A stretch of DNA of 10,429 nt from an uncultured Muribaculaceae bacterium (GCA_910586175.1 CAJUIJ010000045.1:6349-16777); one strand, 5' to 3'. Positions 1 to 6,458 are shown, counted from the first letter of the stretch. Notes: a model not told the origin generated them from the letters alone. A program made the numbers and translations.

Positions 1-197
1 CATTTTCAGGCAGTGTGGTGCTACTTCCTCCCACTTCATTAGGTAATTTCTTATATTCACCGACCTCAAACCAGTTTTTTCCAAGTCTTACCAACAATTC
101 TTGCACCTTCAATTTTACCTTGAGCACAATAATTACGTGCCGTTCTTTCCGACACACCATTAAGGGCTGCCCATTTAGCTAATGAAATATATTCCAT
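1..197 (-). pseudogene. Fic-family protein remnant: intact N-terminal HTH, internal deletion and frameshift, runs off left edge
   Basis: From the ATG at 197 the frame encodes 43 residues and stops at TGA 66-68. They begin MEYISLAKWAALNGVSERTA and include RNYCAQGKIEGA and GKTWK, a MerR/excisionase-type helix-turn-helix like the N-terminal domain of many Bacteroidales Fic proteins. At the A6 run (complement of 75-80) the frame one base over becomes open to the window edge and reads NWFEVGEYKKLPNEVGG, then SSTTLPEN. I recognise this as the conserved stretch inside the Fic core, upstream of the HPFxxGNGR AMP-transfer motif, which would lie outside the window. In full-length relatives roughly 100 or more residues (linker and first Fic helices, including a YNSNxIEG-like inhibitory motif) separate the two blocks. 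I infer a deletion with junction in the A-run that also shifted the frame. An independent 43-residue DNA-binding peptide is the alternative reading. The segment is more AT-rich than its neighbours, consistent with an accessory gene. Confidence 0.72.
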
Positions 198-198
198 T

Positions 199-207
199 TA
201 TCGGCAA
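199..207 (-). promoter_or_regulatory. Isolated half-site of the upstream palindrome, abutting the Fic-remnant start codon
   Basis: The minus strand reads TTGCCGATA immediately before the ATG at 197 (one A intervenes). The same nine bases form the left half of the palindrome at 238-265. A second copy lying in the 5' leader suggests an auxiliary operator site, although a nine-base recurrence in AT-rich DNA could be a remnant of a longer repeat. Its function is inferred. Confidence 0.4.
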
Positions 208-228
208 ATTAAAATTTAAAATCGAGCA

Positions 229-259
229 CAAATATATCAAAACTTGCCGATATCGGCAA
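229..259 (-). promoter_or_regulatory. Bacteroidota-type promoter of the Fic-remnant gene
   Basis: On the minus strand a -7 element TATATTTG (229-236) fits TAnnTTTG exactly. A -33 TTG (257-259) lies 20 bases upstream, the spacing typical of the Bacteroidota housekeeping promoter. Transcription would begin around 222 and leave a leader of about 25 bases. The -33 element and the spacer are almost wholly inside the palindrome at 238-265, so a bound repressor would be expected to block polymerase. Confidence 0.6.
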
Positions 260-265
260 GTTTTG
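238..265. promoter_or_regulatory. Perfect 28-bp palindrome, probable operator
   Basis: The left arm CAAAACTTGCCGAT (238-251) is followed with no spacer by its exact reverse complement ATCGGCAAGTTTTG (252-265). The flanking bases 237/266 do not pair. It covers the -33 region and spacer of the minus-strand promoter, ending two bases from the -7 element, and is not followed by a T-run in a terminator arrangement on the gene side. A symmetrical site in this position fits a dimeric HTH repressor. The HTH encoded just downstream is the obvious candidate for autoregulation, which is inference. Confidence 0.65.
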
Positions 266-371
266 CATAATATCTGTTATTGTCTTATGGGTCTCGACTC
301 GACAAATTTGCGAAGTTACATCGAGCACTGGGGCAAGGAAGCATCACCGACGACCACAAAAGAGAGCCCAT

Positions 372-1400
372 TTATTTCACGAGGAGGCCGGCGTGCTTCC
401 AGGGAATTCGTGAGATTAGCCAACAAGTGATGAAAGAGACTATGTAGGTCAGCACGCAGAGATAGAAAGTGTCGAGACCGGGGAGTAAGCCGTGCCTTAC
501 CGCCATCTTAATTATGGTCATGACAAGACGGTGTATGCAATATATGCCAAGCGTGAAGGAGGTCAGAAAACGCAAGGCGCGCATCGTCTTGGGGCCAAGG
601 CGCGGAAATGGTATGTACCACACTGCCAAGGCAATGCCGATTGCCGCCGGTATGTAGAATATATTGCCATAGCCGAATCCGAAATTCTTGTCATTATGTA
701 GAGGGATCATGGCTGCCACAGCAATCGCGATAAAGAGCAATATCGCCGGCAACGAACCGAGTGCAAATCGCTCCAACAACGAATAACGTGCGCAGGCATA
801 TCCCAGCACCGCAAAAGGTATCATCTCGACAACACGACCTAACGGATATTTCAACTCGAAGCGCAAGTTGCCAAACATGTAATAATTAAGGCCGGAATAT
901 TCAAGCACAATTGCTCCGCAAAGCAATGCAAGCAATACCATGGCATCTCGCTTCGTGGGCTTGCGAAAAGTATAGAAAAAGGCGAGTGTAAGAAGCAGGA
1001 GAACCGACTGGTACCACATACTCGGATTGAGTGCCTTGCTGTGGCCGGTGACCGACTGCCATAGCAAATCGTCCACACCCGGTAAATTTCCGTCACCGCG
1101 AAGCCAATGCAACGGCACCAACACGGCCGCGTAAATCAGTGCCCACCCTATCAATGGCCAGACTATCCGCCGGCCACGCTTGCGCAAATAGCCGGGTTCA
1201 TTGGCCGTGATGTGACGCTCGCCAAAAAAGAAGGCCATGAATATAAAAATCGGCACCGACATACTCAGCATGTAGTCGAACGGCACCTGCCATGACGGCA
1301 CACTGTCGCCCATAACCCAGAAATGCTCCAGAATCACCTCGAAGCAAATGAGGGGGCGAAGAAGCATCCAGCCGATATTGTATTCGTTATCTTTATGCAT
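372..1400 (-). CDS. Membrane acyltransferase family 3 (OafA/WecH-like)
   Basis: This 342-residue polytopic membrane protein resembles the acyltransferase 3 family (PF01757), which transfers acetyl or other acyl groups to sugars of surface polysaccharides or glycolipids at the inner membrane. About ten hydrophobic segments are visible. The first block, from WMLLRPLICFEVILEHFW (residues 11-28), carries the family's N-terminal Arg (R15) and His (H26). The last block has the typical LGIYCIHRLV pattern before a final membrane span and a short basic end (SRIPWKHAGLLVK). I chose the ATG at 1400 because an extension to 1493 would cross the promoter and part of the divergent gene. It is transcribed away from the S41 peptidase from overlapping promoters. 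The substrate cannot be told from sequence, and no glycosyltransferase or O-antigen genes are nearby. The 174 bases beyond its stop hold only the Fic-remnant control region and no clear terminator. Confidence 0.85.
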   Translation of the reverse strand: MHKDNEYNIGWMLLRPLICFEVILEHFWVMGDSVPSWQVPFDYMLSMSVPIFIFMAFFFGERHITANEPGYLRKRGRRIVWPLIGWALIYAAVLVPLHWLRGDGNLPGVDDLLWQSVTGHSKALNPSMWYQSVLLLLTLAFFYTFRKPTKRDAMVLLALLCGAIVLEYSGLNYYMFGNLRFELKYPLGRVVEMIPFAVLGYACARYSLLERFALGSLPAILLFIAIAVAAMIPLHNDKNFGFGYGNIFYIPAAIGIALAVWYIPFPRLGPKTMRALRFLTSFTLGIYCIHRLVMTIIKMAVRHGLLPGLDTFYLCVLTYIVSFITCWLISRIPWKHAGLLVK

Positions 1401-1407
1401 CAAATAC

Positions 1408-1438
1408 TTTGTTTTGACAAGCAAAATTACTAAATTTG
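1408..1438 (+). promoter_or_regulatory. Promoter of the S41 peptidase gene
   Basis: TTTG (1408-1411), a 19-base spacer and TAAATTTG (1431-1438) match the Bacteroidota consensus exactly. The predicted transcription start is about 1445, giving a leader of roughly 18 bases before the ATG at 1463. The -7 element lies within the opposing promoter's spacer. Confidence 0.7.
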
Positions 1439-1453
1439 AAACAAATTCACAAA
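1422..1453 (-). promoter_or_regulatory. Promoter of the acyltransferase gene
   Basis: Read on the minus strand, TTTG (1450-1453), a 20-base spacer and TAATTTTG (1422-1429) fit the Bacteroidota consensus. The start point would be near 1415, about 15 bases before the ATG at 1400. It interlocks with the plus-strand promoter at 1408-1438. Confidence 0.62.
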
Positions 1454-1462
1454 AGGCCCATA

Positions 1463-2548
1463 ATGAACTTCCCCAAGATAGCAAAACAGGCAACCTGCAA
1501 ACTTAGATATGCAGCGGCAGCTGTGGCCATGAGCGTCGCCACGTCGCTCGCACTGACATCATGTATTGATGAGCCGGACTATGGCAAGCATCCTTACGAC
1601 CCATATGCCAACTTCGACGTGCTTGCACGCACAGTGGGCGAACGATACTGCTTCTTCAAAGAGAAGAACATAGATTGGCAAGAAGTCACAAAGAAATACA
1701 GGTCTCAAATCAACGACACCACATCGCAGCTGAATCTATTCTTTATCATGTCAGACATGCTCAACGAACTGCGAGACGGCCATGTGAACCTCGTGTCATC
1801 TTTCAATACGAGTTACTACAAAAAATGGTGGACTGATTATCCTCAAGACTTCGACATGCGCTGCCTGGAGGAGTATTACCTTAAATTTGGAGGGCTATCC
1901 ACAAGCGGCATGCGCTACTGCATCATGCTCCCCGACACTATAGGATACGTGTATTACCCCTCATTCTCAACCGCTATAGGCGAGACCAATCTCGACTATG
2001 TGTTGGCAATATTGCAAAAGACAAAAGGTCTTATAATCGATATTCGCAACAATGGCGGAGGGTTACTATCGAATGTGCCGACGCTCGTATCCCGATTTAT
2101 CGACAAGGAGACTGTGGGTGGTTACATACGCCATAAGACAGGGCCGGGGCCTGACGAATTTTCGAAACCTTTCAAATTCACATACAAACCATGTTCCGAC
2201 AAACGGGTGAAATATCTTGATAAGCCGATATACGTGCTGACCAACCGCAGCTGCTACTCGGCAGCCAACGACTTCGTGGCTGTAATGAAGACACTGCCGG
2301 GAGTCGAAATAATAGGAGCGCGCACCGGCGGCGGGGGCGGACTCCCCTTCAGCTACGAGCTTCCCAACGGCTGGGCGGTAAGATTTTCCGCCTCGCCAAT
2401 CAACGACCCGAACGACTTACCCACCGAAGAGGGCATAGACCCTACCGAGGGATGCGAGGTGCATTGCACGCCCGAAGAAATGGCGAAGGGCAAAGACGCA
2501 ATACTCGACTTTGCCCTTCGACGCATGGCTTCCGAGAAACTGAAATAA
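1463..2548 (+). CDS. S41-family peptidase, predicted lipoprotein
   Basis: This 361-residue protein has a signal sequence with basic residues, an Ala/Val-rich core and the lipobox LTSC, giving lipidated Cys34. The following IDEPD is acidic, which in Bacteroidota favours display on the outer-membrane surface. The body resembles S41 (C-terminal-processing/tricorn-like) peptidases. It has ELRDGHVNL near 102-110, where His107 sits like the tricorn catalytic His. It also has GLIIDIRNNGGG (R195-G200) and NRSCYSAANDF with probable nucleophile Ser266, then RTGGGGG and LPTEEGIDP (Glu322/Glu323), like the conserved acidic EGxGxxPD region. I see no PDZ domain between the N-terminal helical part and the catalytic core. 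The start is the ATG at 1463, just after a consensus promoter; the upstream in-frame TTG at 1436 lies in the -7 element. The gene converges on the DUF5606 gene with 23 bases between stops. The substrate is unknown. Confidence 0.88.
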   Translation: MNFPKIAKQATCKLRYAAAAVAMSVATSLALTSCIDEPDYGKHPYDPYANFDVLARTVGERYCFFKEKNIDWQEVTKKYRSQINDTTSQLNLFFIMSDMLNELRDGHVNLVSSFNTSYYKKWWTDYPQDFDMRCLEEYYLKFGGLSTSGMRYCIMLPDTIGYVYYPSFSTAIGETNLDYVLAILQKTKGLIIDIRNNGGGLLSNVPTLVSRFIDKETVGGYIRHKTGPGPDEFSKPFKFTYKPCSDKRVKYLDKPIYVLTNRSCYSAANDFVAVMKTLPGVEIIGARTGGGGGLPFSYELPNGWAVRFSASPINDPNDLPTEEGIDPTEGCEVHCTPEEMAKGKDAILDFALRRMASEKLK

Positions 2549-2571
2549 CCCGCAGCCTCAATTAAAATGTC

Positions 2572-3003
2572 TTATTTATCCTCAGATTCAGCCGCAGCTT
2601 CCTCATTCTCCTCCTCTGCAAACTTTTCGAACCCGTTGGCAATAAGGATATTATACCACTGGAAAAGTTTCTTTACATCGCCATCGTGCACACGGTCGCG
2701 GTCGAAGTCGTTGACAATCTTGCCAAATTCCTCCTTCAAGGCACCCTTTTGGGCAGAAAGCGACTTAACATCAACAGGCTTGCCATCGAAATGTGCGTAG
2801 CACTTGTCGAGAATAACGTCGAGGCGGGTATCTCCTGACTCAGTATACATGGCGATATCGCCAAGTGAGACCACCTTGTCGCGGGCATGCACCGGGAAAC
2901 GGCGACCTGTGCCCAACTCCTCTACTATTATAGCGCCCTTAGTCTGCGACAGGAGGCGAAACAAACCGGGCTTGCCGGTGATTGAAAGTATCGTCTTAAG
3001 CAT
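2572..3003 (-). CDS. DUF5606 family protein
   Basis: This 143-residue soluble protein begins MLKTILSITGKPGLFRLLSQ and contains RFPVHARDKVVSLGDIAMYT, the hallmark of the Bacteroidota-specific DUF5606 family. The N-terminal half (about 1-65) looks like a small beta-rich domain. The middle (about 85-125) is helical and charged, and the protein ends in a low-complexity acidic tail (EEENEEAAAESEDK). No signal peptide or membrane segment is present. It is the last gene of the nusB-yajC-ybbR-coaE cluster, starting two bases after the coaE stop, so it is probably co-transcribed and translationally coupled. The molecular function is unknown to me. No clear hairpin terminator follows before the convergent S41 gene. 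Confidence 0.88.
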   Translation of the reverse strand: MLKTILSITGKPGLFRLLSQTKGAIIVEELGTGRRFPVHARDKVVSLGDIAMYTESGDTRLDVILDKCYAHFDGKPVDVKSLSAQKGALKEEFGKIVNDFDRDRVHDGDVKKLFQWYNILIANGFEKFAEEENEEAAAESEDK

Positions 3004-3005
3004 TT

Positions 3006-3584
3006 TTATATTTGTTTTAAAAGATTATCAATCCGGATTGACAACGGTTGCACGTTGTCGTTAACAATTTCGCGAACCGGAGCTGCGAGTTCCTCAAACT
3101 CCCACTTCTGCGCCTCTATGCGCCTAAGCACATGGTCGGCATCACACAAGTCGCGTCGCACTACCCTCTCCACCCTTAAATCTACAGGTGCCTGCACGAG
3201 CCAAATCTCACCACACATCTCATCAAGGCGGCTCGACTTCATTATGGCAGACTCCACGAACAATATGTTATCGCCACAATCATTTGCCACATTCGCCAAA
3301 TCATCGCGCACCATGCCATGCACACGATGATTGAGCCATAGACGGTGATCATCGTCACCGAATACACATTGCGCCACAAAGCGACGGTTGAGAGTGCCAT
3401 CGTCGGCGAGTGCCTCCTCGCCGAAACGTTCACACATCATATGCTTCAATTCGGCAGAAGCCTCCATAAGCAATTTGGCACGACTGTCGCAATCATACAC
3501 CTCGAAGCCACGGCAACGGAGCAATCTGGAGACTACACTCTTGCCGCTACCTATGCCCCCCGTAATGCCAATGATGCGCTTCAT
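3006..3584 (-). CDS. coaE: Dephospho-CoA kinase
   Basis: CoaE phosphorylates the 3'-hydroxyl of the ribose of dephospho-CoA with ATP, the last step of cytoplasmic coenzyme A synthesis. The 192-residue length is normal for the family. The P-loop GGIGSGKS is at residues 9-16, YDCD at 30-33 supplies the conserved Asp33 of the active site, and the substrate region LNRRFVAQCVF spans about 65-75. The lid-type Arg-rich segment ERVVRRD is near 139-145 and RIEAQ at 155-159. I take the ATG at 3584 because the alternative TTG at 3590 overlaps the ybbR stop and adds only two residues. It lies two bases after the ybbR-like stop and two bases before DUF5606, consistent with one transcript. The other CoA gene in the window, coaBC, is at the right edge in a separate cluster. 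Confidence 0.95.
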   Translation of the reverse strand: MKRIIGITGGIGSGKSVVSRLLRCRGFEVYDCDSRAKLLMEASAELKHMMCERFGEEALADDGTLNRRFVAQCVFGDDDHRLWLNHRVHGMVRDDLANVANDCGDNILFVESAIMKSSRLDEMCGEIWLVQAPVDLRVERVVRRDLCDADHVLRRIEAQKWEFEELAAPVREIVNDNVQPLSIRIDNLLKQI

Positions 3585-3586
3585 AA

Positions 3587-4564
3587 TCAATGCTTCACTA
3601 TGGTATAATCCACACTATCCACCTTAAGCTCCACATTGATGAGAACCGGAGCATGTGCTGCCAAATTTACAGAAATCTTGGAGCCTCCGGTGTGCTTTGT
3701 CTCAAGATAATTAGCGGTAACCTTCATGGGGAAAGACTCGTCGTTGAAGCGGCTCATCGGCACATAGAAACTGACAGGCACCTTGTTGGGGAAAAGAAGC
3801 AGGCTCTCGTTGGAGGGAAGGTTCTCAACCTCCACAGGCACATAAGCCTCCTTATGCACGAGCGGCTCCACAGGCACTTGCACCTTCACCACAGATGGTA
3901 CAATCTTCACGTGAGCAAGACTCTGAAGCTTGACATCAAACACTGATGTCTGCGATAATCCATTACGCGTAAGCATCTGAGTGCGCACAGTAGTCACGGT
4001 GTCTATCTCATCACCATAAGAGAATACACGCACAGAGCGAGTGAGTGGCACCGGCATCGCGGAGATGATAAAACCGGAAGCAGCCGACACGTTGGCATTA
4101 ACAATCACCGGCACACGCTTGCCGGGCTGGTCTGTATAGAAGACTCTCAGAGAGTCGATGGAAGTGGAGGTAATCTGGGCTGCCCCGCCGAGGTCTGACT
4201 TCAATTCGGCGGTAAGGTCAGCACGGGTGATACGCAGCACACCATCGCGAGCGTAGTCCGTGAAATTGAAATCAACCTGCGGGTTCTTTATAACGCCGCT
4301 CCGCAATATGTTGGTACCCTTATCGCGCACTGTGACATGAATCTCCACAGGGGGGTCGTTGATGAATGTCACCGAATCAGGCACATTGCGAAACACGATC
4401 TTCACCCTGAAGGTCTCGGTGATACTGTCGTTGATGGCGATAACAAACCAAAACACCGTGGCCACGGCAACAAACACCAGAAACATAAGTGCATTGTGAA
4501 ATCGAGACGAAGACTTGAACCGCCGCCATCTCTGAACTATGTTTCTGAAGATGTTTTTAACCAT
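3587..4564 (-). CDS. YbbR-like (CdaR-type) membrane-anchored protein
   Basis: The 325-residue product has a basic N-terminus and one transmembrane segment at about residues 25-44 (ALMFLVFVAVATVFWFVIAI). A long beta-rich extracytoplasmic part follows, with repeated patterns such as FRVKIVFRNVPDSV, VPVIVNANVSAASGF and VPVEVENLPSNESL, typical of tandem YbbR domains. In Firmicutes the related CdaR modulates the diadenylate cyclase CdaA, but no cyclase gene is adjacent here, so that role should not be transferred. In Bacteroidales this gene is commonly found next to yajC and coaE, as here. The ATG at 4564 is preferred; an in-frame GTG at 4570 would add two residues. The gene starts 30 bases after yajC and ends two bases before coaE, implying co-expression. 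Function in this lineage is not established. Confidence 0.85.
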   Translation of the reverse strand: MVKNIFRNIVQRWRRFKSSSRFHNALMFLVFVAVATVFWFVIAINDSITETFRVKIVFRNVPDSVTFINDPPVEIHVTVRDKGTNILRSGVIKNPQVDFNFTDYARDGVLRITRADLTAELKSDLGGAAQITSTSIDSLRVFYTDQPGKRVPVIVNANVSAASGFIISAMPVPLTRSVRVFSYGDEIDTVTTVRTQMLTRNGLSQTSVFDVKLQSLAHVKIVPSVVKVQVPVEPLVHKEAYVPVEVENLPSNESLLLFPNKVPVSFYVPMSRFNDESFPMKVTANYLETKHTGGSKISVNLAAHAPVLINVELKVDSVDYTIVKH

Positions 4565-4594
4565 GGCCACCGAATTGAGGGAGCAGGAATGAAT

Positions 4595-4903
4595 TTACTT
4601 CTTAGGAGCGGGCTGTTCCACTACGGGATATACAGAACCCTTGTCGAGAGTAAGCTCCACGTTGGGGGCCACTTCCACGCGGATAGTGGTTTCCTTGACC
4701 TCGCGGATGCGACCATGTATACCGCCTGCGGTCACCACCTTGTCGCCCTTCTGCATGGCCTCGCGCTGGCGCTTCAGCTCTTTCTGCTTTTTAGACTGCG
4801 GACGTATCATCACGAAATAAAAAATCGCGATCATAGCCACTATCATCAGAATGCTCGACAAGCCGCTTTGGCTCTGCTGGAGCAAGATTGTCGTAAGTGT
4901 CAT
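4595..4903 (-). CDS. yajC: Preprotein translocase subunit YajC
   Basis: YajC is the small single-span inner-membrane protein that associates with SecDF and the SecYEG translocon. The 102-residue protein has a hydrophobic segment at about 15-34 (LSSILMIVAMIAIFYFVMIR) followed by the family motif MIRPQSKKQKELKRQREAM. A compact beta domain comes next: GDKVVTAGGIHGRIREV and the stretch leading to VELTLDKGSV. The length is typical. No consensus promoter is obvious in the 95-base gap to nusB, so it is probably read from the nusB promoter. The gap carries a tandem duplication. secDF is not in the window. Confidence 0.95.
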   Translation of the reverse strand: MTLTTILLQQSQSGLSSILMIVAMIAIFYFVMIRPQSKKQKELKRQREAMQKGDKVVTAGGIHGRIREVKETTIRVEVAPNVELTLDKGSVYPVVEQPAPKK

Positions 4904-4949
4904 GTTCTTTGTTTGTGTGTTAAATTATGAATGGTTATTGTTTTGTTAG

Positions 4950-5007
4950 AAACTATCCCTTAAAGAGAATTATCCTTTAAACTATCCTTTAAAGAGAATT
5001 ATCTTTT
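4950..5007. repeat. 29-bp tandem duplication spanning the nusB stop codon
   Basis: Bases 4950-4978 and 4979-5007 are two direct copies of a 29-base unit differing at two positions. On the minus strand the first copy includes the last codons and TAA stop of nusB; the second lies wholly downstream. Each unit holds two AARRGATARTT-like blocks, so four such blocks occur at alternating spacings of about 17 and 12 bases. The CTTTAAAG within is self-complementary. It is most simply a slippage or unequal-exchange duplication. Whether it affects yajC translation or mRNA processing is unknown. Confidence 0.85.
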
Positions 5008-6405
5008 CAAGAGTTTACCCTCCTGCTGCAGGCGTGATACCACAGATGCGAGCACACCATTGACAAAAGCACCGCTCTTGGCAGAGGAGTAAGACTTGGC
5101 AAGTTCGATATACTCGTTGATACTTGCCACAAGCGGGATATTGGGGAAATTCATTATTTCGGCCATTGCGGTGAGCAATATCACCATATCCATGAATGCG
5201 ACACGCTCGCTCTCCCACTTGCCATTTTTCAAAGTCTCGTCGATATAAGACCTGTAAGTATCCTTATTCTTATATACAGATCTCATCAGATTGGCTCCGA
5301 AACGTTCATCCTCACTATCCTTGAACTTATCGAACACGAGTGCGGCTCCATCCTCTTTCTTCTCGGCATTGCGCATACTCTTGAGCACGAAAGTCGATAT
5401 TATGTCGAGGTCATCATTCCAGAACACCGATTTCTCCTCAAGAGCCTCAAGGAAATTGGCATCCGGCAGAATCACCTGCTTCAACAGATTGCGCCAGAGT
5501 TCCACATCGGCATGCATATCAGTGGTGCCGCAAGCCATATAATCGGCATAAATGTCAGACTCCACCACAGCCTTGAGCAAAGCACGGAGAAGCACAGGAT
5601 CTTCCTGACGCCATGAGATCTTGTTGTTATCTACAAAAGCTGTGATTTCCTCATCGTTACGCAGAGTCTCAACAAGCTGGTTCTCCACGAACTTAAGGTC
5701 AGGATTTCGGTCTTCTTCGGTCTGAAGGAACTTGAAACGGTTGTCGTCAAGAATCTGCAATTGGAGATCTGTCAGTTCTACCGGGAGTTCAAGAAGCCTG
5801 AAATAAAGTTCGCGGGCCATATCGAAGCTCTTGGTGAGAGCAGTCTCGACTTCCTTCACATTATCCTGTGAGGCGAGAAAATTGCGGAAGGTACGGTTCA
5901 TCATATCCTTCATCCGCTCCACACCCTTAAGTGTGAAATTTTGGCGGCGCGACATCAAAGCACTGACCTGCGGATCGGTCATCACTATGAGATTGAATAT
6001 GTCTGCCCAAAGATTCTCCTCAGGGGCTGAGACATCACCCTTCACATCCTTACAGAAACGCTTGTATATGGCAGACTCCTTCACCTTTTCGGCCAAGGCC
6101 GGGATAGCCGGGGCCAACTCAAAATCGACCGACGATTTGGCCAGCAATGACTTGACAGTCTCGTCCACGCAAATTCGGCTAATGAAACGTGTAGACTCAA
6201 GGATTGAGACCCGCTCACGCCCTTCACGCACCTCACGTGCGAGTTTGACAAGAAGTGCCAACATGTCAAGATACAGGCCATATGCAAACCTTTTCTCCTT
6301 AGTGGGCTGAGATGGTGTGCTCTCAAGAGTGAACTGCTTTTCCACCAGGAGAAAGGAATACAACGTCTGAATAACTTTGATTCGAATCAATACTCGATTT
6401 ATCAT
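4999..6405 (-). CDS. nusB: Transcription antitermination factor NusB, extended Bacteroidota form
   Basis: NusB binds boxA RNA with S10 (NusE) in rRNA antitermination complexes. The C-terminal part (about 300-468) carries the NusB fold. Its signature is ERVAFMDMVILLTAMAE at about 400-416, then NFPNIPLVASINEYIELAK (419-437), then SGAFVNGVLASVVSRL. The N-terminus MINRVLIRIKVIQTLYSFLL is characteristic of Bacteroidota NusB. At 468 residues it is about three times the length of the E. coli protein and longer than the roughly 300 residues of Bacteroides forms. The extra material appears to be an internal repeat: residues about 36-151 and about 191-290 share layout and end respectively FNLIVMTDPQVSALM and LKAVVESDIYADYM. 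ATG 6405 is fixed by a consensus promoter just upstream. It heads the cluster running to DUF5606. Confidence 0.92.
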   Translation of the reverse strand: MINRVLIRIKVIQTLYSFLLVEKQFTLESTPSQPTKEKRFAYGLYLDMLALLVKLAREVREGRERVSILESTRFISRICVDETVKSLLAKSSVDFELAPAIPALAEKVKESAIYKRFCKDVKGDVSAPEENLWADIFNLIVMTDPQVSALMSRRQNFTLKGVERMKDMMNRTFRNFLASQDNVKEVETALTKSFDMARELYFRLLELPVELTDLQLQILDDNRFKFLQTEEDRNPDLKFVENQLVETLRNDEEITAFVDNNKISWRQEDPVLLRALLKAVVESDIYADYMACGTTDMHADVELWRNLLKQVILPDANFLEALEEKSVFWNDDLDIISTFVLKSMRNAEKKEDGAALVFDKFKDSEDERFGANLMRSVYKNKDTYRSYIDETLKNGKWESERVAFMDMVILLTAMAEIMNFPNIPLVASINEYIELAKSYSSAKSGAFVNGVLASVVSRLQQEGKLLKR

Positions 6406-6426
6406 AACTCTTTATGAAATTTTATG

Positions 6427-6458
6427 CAAATTTACATCTTTCGGTTCAATCTGCCAAA
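6427..6458 (-). promoter_or_regulatory. nusB: Promoter of the nusB operon
   Basis: On the minus strand TTTG (6455-6458), a 20-base spacer and TAAATTTG (6427-6434) match the Bacteroidota consensus exactly. The start point would be near 6420, leaving a leader of about 15 bases to the ATG at 6405. It lies in the 91-base gap after rlmB. I see no strong hairpin in that gap, so read-through from the upstream cluster may also feed nusB. Confidence 0.7.

Noticed and set aside
182..430. An 82-codon plus-strand open frame.
   Set aside because: It crosses the Fic-remnant promoter, the palindrome and the acyltransferase end; it has no recognisable domain and is best read as non-coding.
290..479. Nine-base inverted repeat GGTCTCGAC (290-298) and GTCGAGACC (471-479).
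   Set aside because: The right copy lies within the acyltransferase coding frame (GLDT codons), the arms are 172 bases apart, and no mobile-element gene lies between, so it is probably chance.
1401..1493. N-terminal extension of the acyltransferase by 31 residues.
   Set aside because: It would run through the acyltransferase's own promoter and into the S41 coding region. The ATG at 1400 gives the normal family N-terminus.
2549..2571. Possible bidirectional terminator between the convergent S41 and DUF5606 genes.
   Set aside because: The 23-base gap contains no stable hairpin or T-run that I can identify.
4337..4930. A 197-codon plus-strand frame over ybbR-like and yajC.
   Set aside because: His-rich shadow of two well-supported minus-strand genes, with no recognisable protein family.
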